Positions 32,001-44,000 of a stretch of DNA of 64,000 nucleotides are shown here, piece by piece (the stretch's first letter is position 1; the number at the start of each line of letters is the position of its first letter). Source of the DNA: Pieris napi (Eukaryota > Arthropoda > Insecta > Lepidoptera > Pieridae); NCBI RefSeq assembly GCF_905475465.1, contig NC_062237.1:12696501-12760500 (forward strand). The letters are read 5' to 3'. The translations under genes were made by a program, and so were the position numbers. The notes under the pieces are model-generated. The model searched no databases. It was not told where the DNA came from and saw nothing but the letters and a program-made list of their open reading frames with translations.

Positions 32001-35000
32001 TATTTTAATTATTGTGACAAGTTATGTAACCAAACATTAGTTAAGTAACATCTAATATATACAATTCTCGTGTCATAATGTTCGTTCCCATACTCCTCCG
32101 AAACGGCTCGGCCGATTCTTATGAATTTTGATGTCACTTAGATATACGAACTCTTTACTAAGTCAACCTGATTTAATTTTAGTTAAGCTCATGTTTTAAA
32201 CAATTAAATCCAGTTGTTACCCAGCTTCAAACAAGTGTTTTATTTGAACATATCCATACAGCAACTGCCATTGACCTTATTTTTATTATTGCCCTGTCCT
32301 AATTTTTTCATAAGTAATGGAGGGTGGTGGTCCCTTTCCCCACGGGGACCAGCCGGAATGGGGAGTATTTTTGTAATTGTTATTGTTGTATTTTCTTTGT
32401 TTTCCGGTATGCTGTGTTTTGTTTTTAGCTGCTAGATTATCTGTTAGCGCAGTTCTACTTATAGACTAGTTGTTTTTATTCATTCACATATACAATGTTG
32501 TAGATGTTGAAAGGAAAATAGTCTGAATGTGTAAGGCTTGTACTAATTTGGGACGTGCGAATTTTTTTCTATGTGCGCAATTAACATTCTACAGTGAAGA
32601 ACACCATGGGGCAACTAGCTTGTCTTAAATCCAAAAATCGGCGTGTGTCAGGCACAGAAGACTAATCGCCTACTTGCCTATTGGGAAATTAAATATGATT
32701 TTATATTTAATGCTTTTGGTACGCCCTTTTTAACGGCATATATTTGGTAAACTTGATATAGAATGGTTTGCCAGCCCTTGATTTGATTTATATAACCTTA
32801 ACATACGGGTTAACATAAATTACCTTTGGAAGACTCAACATTGGCACTCGTTGGAATATATGGCAGCCATACTGCAGCACCGGTAAGTATGTCTCGAAGA
32901 TCTGGTATAGCTTCTCAGCTAGACGTTTCTGGTCCTCCATGGATACAGCAAGCGATTGGAGATCACCGTGGTACACTTTTATCATGGATGTGAGCAGGTT
33001 AGCACGGTTTTTCAGCACCCAGTCGGGAATATTTCGATCGCTGCCTATCGCCTGTTGACAAAAGTAGCACTTATAGAAAAAAAGAATTTGTGTTAAAAAT
33101 TAATAGAATTTGTAATATTTTTTTTAACGATAGTTTTGTAACCTAACATTTAACAATGAGCAGTGTTGGCCAAGTGGCTTTATCGTGCGACTCTAATCCC
33201 AGAGGTCGTAGGTTCGATCCCAGGCTGTGCACAAATGGACTTTCTGTCCATGTGCGCATTTAACATTCGCTCGAACGGTGAAGGAAAACATCGTGAGGAA
33301 ACCGGCTTGCCTTAGACCCAAAAAGTCTACGTGTGTCATACAGAGAAGGCTGATCATCTACTTGACTATTAGATCACCAAATGATCATGAAACAAATACA
33401 GAAATCTGAGGCCCAGACCTAAAAAGGTTGTAGCGCCACTGTTTTTTTTATATTTAATATATGTAACCTAACATTAGTTAAATTACATATATATATTTTA
33501 GTTAATAATTAGAAGCGTAAACAAAATTTAAACTATCATCGCTCACTTGAAGCCAATATGAGCCCTTTAGTTTTTACCACAATCATAAATTGTATTTTAA
33601 CATTCTCGTTTCCGATAATGTCCCATAACATAAGTATCACTTAGATTTACGAACTCTTCAAGTAAATTTTTAGTTAATCCAGCGTCGCAACCCCACTGGC
33701 CACTACCCCTAATGTTATCTTAGTTATAAGCTTATGTATTAAACAATTAAACCCAGCTTCAAACAAAGTGTTTCACTTCTGAACATATCCATACAACAAC
33801 CGCCAGCGAACTTAATTCGATTAAAAATTTTATTACATTATTAATGACGTCTCAAATTCTTTCTGATATCGTCAGCGAGTGACCCATTTCTATTAGTTTA
33901 ATTTGTTAATAAATTTTCTGATGAAAACATATACAGGTTGGTTAAATAACGATGCCAATAAATAATAAACGGCTCAAATATTTTATTCCCTTTGGAGAAG
34001 ACTCTTGGGCCGTGAGGTTCAAGTGCTAAATAATGATTTAAGTAGGCGCCTGGTAGTACCGGTGACCCCAAAGCTGGTGCTTAACTCGAATAAGTATCGC
34101 AATACAGCGAGGAAATGCTGGCAACGTTAAAGGTACACTGCCACAGGGACCATACTTTTTAAATTTCTTTTAATTTTCTATTTTTTAATTATAAATAATT
34201 ATATATATTTGATTATTGTTATACTATGTAGGTGGTTAAGAATATTGTAAACAACTGAAATTAGGTTTTAATCAAATCTGAAGTTAAGTTTGGCTACCTT
34301 TGGTACAAAAACCTATACTCATATATCTATGAACAAGTTAAAATAATCATTTTAATTTAATTCCGCAGTTGTAGGCCGTTTTGATTGAGTGGCCCTCTGA
34401 AGGATGTTATTGAGAAGGGAATGCTAAGTAATTAATTCACATACGTAAGGTCTCAACCTTACTTCATTAACTTACACGAGATTTCTCAGCTCCGACTATG
34501 AACATGCTAACTGAACTCAAACTTGATAGTCAAGGTCCGCATAGTGATCGATGTTGAAATCGCATTAAATATACTTAATATATTTTTAACGTTTAGGAAT
34601 ACAAATTTAATAAAGTTATGTTGTTTAATTTGATAACAATACAATTGGAACAGGTGCAAAGGTACGCGAAACTAATAAATTGAAAAATTTCACACTACAG
34701 AAATATAACTTAGGAAATATCCCCTTTATAGGGGGGAAATACCGTGTTATATGCGACACAGAAATCGCGTTATACAAAAACTCTATATGGAATGATTACT
34801 GTATTTAAATATAACTTTTATAAAGGACATATTTATATTTAGTTGTCAACTATTAGAAAAGCTTATTAATCTAAACTGTCGTTTATGGTAAAGTAATTTA
34901 TTACTTGGATGTATTTTAACAAATTCAATTAACAAGTTCTGGGTCAAGAATTAAAGCAACTAATTAGAATTTAATGCACTTTATATTTTTTAAACGTTTT

Positions 35001-38000
35001 TTATATTTACTACGACGTCAGACGTCAGAGAACTCAGGAGTGTGTGAGATGAAAGCTACTCTGGTTCTCTGATACTCTTGCTTCGAGTGGACTGTCCTCA
35101 GTTAGCCTTACTTCCAGTATCAGACCACAGAGACCCGCTTCCTCATTTTACCGTGACGCGCCAGCTAGTCTACGACGGCGATAATTAATAAAAAGTACGT
35201 GCGTACAAAGTGAGAAGTGAAACTCGTTTGGCAAACGAATTTTTTAACTCTTGTTCATATTTATACAAATCTAAAACTTTAAATTTCCGGGACTTAGGCC
35301 TACAACGCACTAGCGGCTGGCCGCAATGCGGTGTGCCGCTGCGGCAGGCCGCGGTATATACGGTCTGCCGTAGCGGCATGCCGTATTCCGGCTAACCGTC
35401 CCTGTTGCGGTCTGCCGCAATCGTCACTCGTCAAGTGCTTCTTGAAATGTTGCACATGATGGACGTTGAAGCAGTTATTTACATAATCGTAGAAAATATC
35501 GTCAAAAAAACTCTGCGTAGTGTCTAGCGCAAGGAACAAGCGATGACTGACCGCGCCGAGTGCGTGGAGGGGACGCGGCGCGCCGCATCATTCAACCGGT
35601 GCGGCTCGCCGCAGCTCCAGATCAACCGGAGCGGTTGACGGTTCTCCGCAAATGAGTGCGTTGTTATCGTGCGGTTTCATGTAATAATCGATGTGCGGCC
35701 TACCGCAGCGGCACACCGCATTGCGGCCAGCCGCTAGTGCGTTATAGGCCTTAGAGGGAGGGAAAAAGGAAGATATGTTAGGTTACGTTAGGATATTTAA
35801 TTGTCATTAAAATATTAAAAGTGTCGAAAACTAATAGAAAAATTTAATTTTTTAAATTTATTTCTTCGATAATAAAAACACGTGGCATTTTAATTACAAT
35901 TCGTCATTTGAGATTTTAATAAATTATTTTGCATAAAATATAAAATACTAATCTATATATATAAAAATGAAACCCGTTTTCCGTTGTCACGACATAACAT
36001 GAAAACGGCATGACCGATTTGTTTGATTCTTTTTTTATAATATTCCTTGAAGTACGAGGATGGTTCTTACGTAGAGAAAAATTAAAAAAAATTAGTGAAA
36101 AAGTCTAAAAACAACACTTTTCTATATTCCCATACAAAATATTCGTAATAATACTTAAAAGTCAATTTGAACTTTAATACCATATCATAGAGTTCAAGTG
36201 TTAGTGGAGGGGTATTGTTCTCTTATCAACTTTATTTTTTTTATCTTACTGGCTAGACCGGTGTCTCGAATAGCAGAATAAGTATTTAAAAAATATAAAG
36301 AATCGACTGTTAGGCGGTACGATGTTCGCCAGGCCAGCTAGTATTTCATAAATTGTCTTTGCGAAATGTTAATTTTAAAAATAGATTTTTTATAAGGTAA
36401 TTCGGCCTTCTCACTCTCTCTCGGTCTCAATCGCTCCTTTACATTTTCTTCGACAAAAACGCTGCACATCTTCGTGACGTTTTTTTCCCTAATGCGCCTA
36501 AATAAGTTTCACTCCAAAAAACGTGAAATCTTCAGTGTTGGCCTTGGATCAACACACGTTGGGAATGTTTGGGTCTAATTCTAGTTTCTTGGGTCTAATC
36601 TTAGTTTCGGGATATTTTCCGTACCTATCTAATCTAAAGACCAATTGAGGCAGAGTCGGTGATCGAACTCACAACTTTAGTGGAGAAAGTTCTCTACGCT
36701 AACGCATCTCTGAGTGATCAAAACAAAACGTGTTTTTCAGCCTTATTAAGGTCGTCGGGGTATTACACCTTTGCGCTTAATAAATGAAACCTTACGAAAC
36801 TCCACGTGAGACGCGATCAAATGACGCGACATCCCCGCTTACGTCGTCTATGATACGAAAACCGACCGCAAATATAGAACATTTATTTATCTATGTGATA
36901 CAGATAGTAAACACAAATAGATTTGAGATACGATTGGCGATTAAAAAGATTGGCGGAGAGTTTCTTGCCAGTTCTTCTTGCCCGCTCTACGCCCTTGACT
37001 TGCGAACTTGTAGTAAATGTAAATTTAGACTCAATTTAACATCTTTTCTGTTGACGTTCATAAGTGTACTTGGTTACCTATATGAATAAAGTTATGTTGA
37101 GTTTGAGTTTGATTTGAAAAATCTATTGGTTATTAGTAAAATTGCGTTAAAATTGTTAGATTTAGAGACAAAGTAATTGTGTCAGTATTACCAGCTCTTC
37201 TTAAACTTACACTTTTAAGATGTTACAATTTTTTTAGAATAATTTTTTTTATAAGTTACAATTTGTCTAATTTGTGATTGGTCTGTGGTTGTAGTCTGAT
37301 ACTTTATAAATTACATAGCTCAATCACCTTCATGATTAATTGCTAATCATTGCACAATAAATCGATAATATTGGCTTTGGTTGACACGAGTTCTATTCTA
37401 ATCCATAACGCGGTAGACCCGGATAGCGATAGAGGAAATCGCGTCGTAGGATTATTCTCATCCGTTTTTTTTAACAATTCTAAAAACAAGGAATACGAAT
37501 TTAATAAAATTATTTAGTTTAATTAACATAATATAACAACAAAATTTAAACAGGTTTTTAGGTACGCAGAACTCATTATGGACTTTACAAATTTCACACT
37601 ACAGAAGAATAACTTGAGAAATATCCGCGTTATAGGGGTGAAATACCGCGTTATATGTGGGATAACTGTGTATTTATATTTCAGCCTTGACAACTACATA
37701 TTAGAAATATATTATTTTTGAATTGTCCTTCATGGTTCATTAATGCATTGTGTTACAAGTGTTTACTGTTTACTGAGATTTTTTGGCTGTATTTAAACCA
37801 ATTCAATTAACAATTTCTGGGTCAAGAATTAAACCACTTTTTGAAGTTTTGTATTTCGAATAAGCTGTGTGAAGTTACCATTAAATAAAAGACCCTTTGC
37901 CCTGCAGAAATTATCTCGATCACAAGCCAGATCGTTGATCCTATATCCTTAGAATAATTATGCCACATGTACCTATATATTACATTAATTTGTATGTAAT

Positions 38001-41000
38001 ATATTACTATACAAGCGACCTTTCAGAAACAATGTCTTTGTAATAAGACTTGTAAAAAGTTTCCCATTATGACACTACATTTACATTAAAGATAAAAAAA
38101 ACTAATAACTAACAAATAATAAAGCACACGAAATAGTTTCTTTATAATATGCACAACAAATATATAAAAGATAACCTAAGCTGGCTTACATAAGAGTGCT
38201 TCAATATTCACAAGTAGCTGAGTGGTTTGTTCTAGCTAAGAGCATTAATTAGTCCGTGATTCGAGTGCACTGGACGCTATAACGATGAATGTTAATGAAC
38301 ACTCGAGGAAAATCTCCTAGGAATATATAAAAAACTAAAACTCTACTAAGCATCAAGCACCAATCTTTATCTATGAACAATGTAATGAAAAATTAACAAC
38401 ATATATCACCGAACTTCTTCATATGCGATATTGAAATAGGATTAACTATATTTTATATACATATATAGAGATGAAGATTGTTGTGCTTAGAAGAGAAAGA
38501 GATTACAACCGGGGAGAAAACGAAAGAAAATTTATTTTTTTCTACTAAGTATTATTATTATTACATTATTTTTCTTTTTTTGCAAACTAGCTGCTGTGGT
38601 CTTTGGCAGAATGACCAGCGCTGTGGAATAGTCTGCTCCTTAGCATAATGCTCAGCCAGGGACAATTACAACCACAACACACACACATTACACACACTTC
38701 AAACGTACCTTGATCTTTAAAAGAAAAATGAAGTCTTTTAAGAATTGGTACGCTCTTTTCTTTTTGACCCTAAGTCGAATTGGTTCGGAAATACTTTCGA
38801 GTTAGACTAGTTAGTTAAAAGGCCAGCAACGAACTCGCGAGTCCTCTGGCATTGAGATTGTCCATGGGCGGCGGTATGACTTAACTCAGGTGAGTCTCCT
38901 GCCCTTTGCCTCCTGTTCTATAAAAAAAAAGCTTTTATTTAGATAGCTTTCAGGAATGATGACGGGGAAATCGATTAGGTAAGTGCAATCACTTTTCATA
39001 TGAACTCCTGTAGCTCTGTGCTTTTTGTCTATGAAACTAAAATCCAACATTTACGAGCAAAACCTTACTAGTAAAGATAGAAAATGTGATTATATCCTTT
39101 TCGTAATATAATCAATTTGTAGAAGTAACCTTTGTCTAGACTAGACCATGACGTCACTGGAGTAACTTGCCACTGTAATAGAATTAGAGAGTATTATCAA
39201 TTTAACAAACGGCTGCTTAAAGCTGACAAATATTTGCTTCTGCTACCATTAATGTTATATCAATCCATTTTTAAATTATTTCTAAAGGAGGTTCTTTATT
39301 CATCGGAATCTTCTATAGTCTATATGTATATTTCTGATTACTCAATTGTCTGGTTAGATTTAAAATTAAAGTGCTTCGATTATAATTATTGCTTTCCAAA
39401 AGACCCGATTATCAGATCAGTATTCATTTATTTATTTATTAATACTTCGTTGCATCCAGAAGTATAATACAAATGACACAATTTAATGAAAAGGAGGGCA
39501 ACTGGCGGCCTTGTCGCTTTTGAGCGATCACTTCTAGGCAACCACTGTGGAAAAAAATTAGATAAGGTAAGCTAGAAGTGCAAAAATACATTATATATAT
39601 ATAGTTATTTAGACAAAACCAGAACAGGAACAAATAACTAAACTAAAAAAGGACACATGATAAAGAAAAAGTGCTCATGAATCACGACAATTTTAAATCA
39701 GTTTCAGTCACATTTTTACATCAGTTAGTGCGAAAGTTAGGGACACGATGTGGACAGGTATTGTTGGTACAGTAGAGAAGGAAGATAGAGAAGGAGCTAA
39801 GCGAATAGTCACGGGAAGTGAATTCCATAGCCTCACTGCAGAGACTTCAAAGTATTCGCCAAGAAAGGAAGAGTTATGAGATGGGATTTCAAGGATATAG
39901 TTTTCGGAAGAGCGTAAGTTATATCTATGGGCTTCCAAAAATTTTAAATCGATTTTGAAATAGAAAGGAGTTTTAGGATTGAACAGAATGGAATATAAGA
40001 GATGAAGAACGTGAAGATTAAGAACGCAGTATTAAAGAGATATCGAGGAATTTCCTGCAATTTTTTCACGCACATTTTATAATGACTCAGACTTCGGAAA
40101 GTACAATTTAGACGTCGTACTAATGAAGACCGCTTAAGTAGCTGCAACACGCAACTTTAAAAAAGATAATTTTGACGTTGTGTATAGAAATTAAATGTGT
40201 TTGACAAGAGGTTGAGTTCCATAAACTTTATTGTCAGAAAGGAAATAATAATAATTTTGTTTTTTATTGACATAACTTTTATACATTTAAAGAAAACACT
40301 TTTTTACCGGATTGAAGTTATGTATTTTTATAAATTTACAATTATTTTACATAATTTTAAAATATTCCAACGTTTCGCGTGATTTACAGCGTGCGTGGTC
40401 ACGGTGACTGAAGACAAAAGGTGTTGAATGTCAAAAAGTATCACAGCTGTGATCTTCTACATTCTTATACAATCTTTTCTACAGCTGTAAAAAAGAATGT
40501 ATTATCTGTATTTATTTCCCCGGAGTTGGTATCGACTAAAAGATAGAAGGTTTTGGCAGAAATGGCTCACGGTGTCCTCTATTTTCGCGGATTGTATAAT
40601 AATACATAACTTCAATCCGGTAAAAAAGTGTTTTCTTTAATAATAATTTATTTGCAAGACCGTGGTACAATCTAAACTCCGCATATTCTGTCACACATAA
40701 TGGCGTGCAAATTTGTCTTACATAATTAAAATGTAGAATTATACATCAATTTAGCCATAATTTAAATTATCAGGTATTTTATAGTGTAAATCTAGAACAA
40801 TGCTACGTTTAGGAGTAAGATCGTTACAATAACAAAGGGGAAATATTTAAAAATAACCTACTATAAGTTTTAAACGTTGCATGTAAACTAATCAAGCGGA
40901 AAATTATGCGATAATTATATTAAATTGTTCTAGCATTACTGTGTTAATGGATTATTATCAGCTAAGATTCTGTTAGACTTGGCTTACTACTCTACTCTCA

Positions 41001-44000
41001 CCTACTCACGATAACCGTGGACAAACAACACAAAAATAAAAACCGAACTAGCATGCCCGAAAGCAATGGAAAGAAGCATAGTAAAAATAAGAAAAATACA
41101 TAAAAACAAGTGACAGTTGCCTGACATTATGTCCTAAAACAGAAGTGCAAGCAAAATACACAGATAAAGGAGGACTTTAAAGACAAATATATGGAAAGGA
41201 CTAAGGGGAAGAGAAGAGAGCGCCCCAAAAAAAAGGTGGATAGAAGAAATAGAAGCGGTAGTGGGAAGCGAATGGAGAGAGAAAGCCATGGACAAATTTA
41301 GTTGGTAGGAGGCCTTTACCCGTGAAGGGGTTCCGATAGACGGTACCTACTGAAGGTAGCTAGGATTTTTTTAAGGGGTCCAAAGCCATGTGCCTCCATA
41401 ATATTACAACATACAAGTCGTAAAGAACGATAGAAAAACATTTGGTGCTGAGCCGTGATTGGACAAATATATCTTAGTTTCTATGATTTGATGAGAGCAG
41501 ATGAAAGTATTATTATATACATGTTTATTAAACATAATATTATTTTCATATTTTTTGAAGTGAATTAAATGGAAAATTGTATGATACTGTTTTATAATTA
41601 CATTCTTGGAATGATAAGATGTCTCTTATATAGGTCAAGGACACATAATAATTCAAATTCCATAAAATTGTACTGTTTTGGGATTTTTATTTAATCAATT
41701 TTTATTTATTTACACTTCGTTACATTTATGGAAAAACTAAAACATAATACATAAAAAATTACAAAGGATTCAACGGGCGGCCTTATTGCCAACAAGCGAT
41801 CTCTTCCAGGCAACCATAGTAAGGAAAAAATCTAAATATGATGCGTAAAGAAGTGCATAACCAAATCTTTAAAAAAATTATAGAATCACAATCCTTAATC
41901 TTTTATATTACAAAAAAAAGAACAACTAAAAAGCTAATCTCACGGATTCATGAATTGCGATGCAATACAAAAGGATAAGAAATACAAGAATTAGAAAAGT
42001 TACGATTTTGCAGGATAATGATATGGTTAAGAAATGTTTATGTAGAAGAGTTTTAAAATATGTTAAGGAGGTAGCCAATCGTATGGAGTTGGGCAGCCTA
42101 TTCTACAAATTAATGGCGGAGATCCCAAACGAATTGCCTAAGAAGGATGAGCTGTGAGATGGAATGTCCAAAAGGCATCTATTAGAGGAGCGTATCATAT
42201 AGTTATTAGGACCTGAGAATTTGAATTCATTTTTAAGAGGGAGTTTCGGGATTGAAAAGAATTGAGTATAGAAGTCGAAGGACGCCACGTCTGAATAGAA
42301 TAGGTACCGAGCTGACTGCGGATTTACTTGACAGATTAAACTTCAGTATACCTACTTTGTAAAAGTGCATATAATTTTTTTATAGTCTATAACTTCTCGA
42401 TATATATGTATACCCTTAGCCATAAATAATTAATCTCTGCATATTTTACCGCATTTACCTCGGAAAGGGTTTTTCGGATTATACCTGCAGCTGTGTTTCA
42501 TCATCGGACGTCGAGGCAGAATACGAAATTCCACCCGTATCACCTTGACGTCCGTCGTTCCACAACTGTGCGTTATTTAAGGTAGATTTTTCTGCGTACC
42601 ACCACTGTGTGGAACTAGCTACCCACTGGAGTATTTCCGAACAAATTCGACTTAGGGTCAAGAAAACAGCGAACCAATTCATAAAAGGCCGTTGCGCGAA
42701 TGCCCTGTTCTATAAAAAAATTGCACTCAAACTAATGAGCTCTTTCTGTCAAATTGTCTTTATGCTGCGATGAAAAGAGAGTTCGTATAAATCATGCAGT
42801 AATTCGTTATTAGATTCCGATGTTCATCATAATTACATCGATTAAAATATTATGTACCAATTTTTGTTAGCAGATACTTAATTATATTTAAAAATATATC
42901 TTTTCAGAGGTGTCGGACGATACTGACAAATTATTCTTATTAGTATTATGAACGTTATATAAAAATTAAGTGTTGTATGACAAAGAATTTACGTTTAATT
43001 AATTATAATAATAAGTACCTATAGTAGCAGAAGCACACCGTTTGCCTTCGAATACTATACGTATAACGTAAACTTACATATTCGCATACTCGAAACTTAA
43101 CGGAGCTATCGAATAGTTAAGGTAACATAAGATACTCCTGACAACAAAAGGATTGAACTTGTCAATTGTTTTCTCTTATTTGTTAACCAATCATAACCAT
43201 ACGATGTTTCTTAATATGTGTGTGAGTATTATTCAGAGTCGAGACTAATTGTCAACTGTAATATGTCAAATCCAAACTTATTTTACATCTGGGAGTCAAG
43301 CGTTAAGTCACAACTCTGAATATAGCTAAAAAGTCGCGGATATTACTACACACTCCCTCTAGAGGGGTGTGTTTAGGCCCGTTCGGGGCTATGCCCCCTT
43401 CGGGTGGAGTGTTGGTTCGCGCCCTGCTAATACAGGGCGGTACGGGGTCGAGATTATATCTCTTGGTGGGGGCAATATACCTAAGCAACTTGTGACCACA
43501 TATATACTCACCAAAACGTATCTTCCGTATTCCCTGATAATAAACTTCCCACTCTGCAACGTGATCGCCGACGGCTGAGAGAATAGAGACTTGATGCAGT
43601 GAGCCGCTCCCACCACCTAGACAGTTATTATTTATTAAAGATATTATAAACTGCATACAATGCATCACCGTTGGCCTAGTGGCATAAGTGCGACTGTCGA
43701 TAAGGCCCTGTCTTCAAATCTCGACTGTGCACCAATTGATTTTATTTCTATGTGCCCAATTAAGACTTGTTTGCACGGTGACGGCATCATCACACATTCT
43801 GAGGAAACCGGCATGACTTCAATCCAAAAATCAACATGTGCCATTCACAGGTTGATCAAAATGTGCCCGTACAATTCTGTAGAATACTTCCAAAGTATAT
43901 CTTCGTTTAAATTATTTCGTTTCAGTTGAAGGTATAGCACTTTCTGAGAAGTAGCCACCAAGAACTTAATACTCCTATTTATCACTACAACGTAGATATC

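Noticed and set aside
33158..33441. Possible tRNA gene (A and B boxes present)
   Set aside because: The boxes belong to the SINE family found at a dozen places here; the cloverleaf is not maintained.
36530..36720. Possible additional SINE (TCAGTGTTGGCC..., GATCGAACTCACAAC)
   Set aside because: Similarity to the SINE ends is too short and the body is missing.
36784..37089. 101-codon plus-strand frame
   Set aside because: Its 3' half is a LINE tail shared with 24310-24412; no continuous domain.
39132..39467. 111-codon plus-strand frame
   Set aside because: AT-rich composition, no homologous motif, overlaps the 3' UTR of an antisense LINE fragment.
43303..43668. 121-codon minus-strand frame across HPS4 exon 3
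   Set aside because: A different reading frame from the HPS4 exon; the phase-consistent frame matches longin-domain residues and joins its neighbours.
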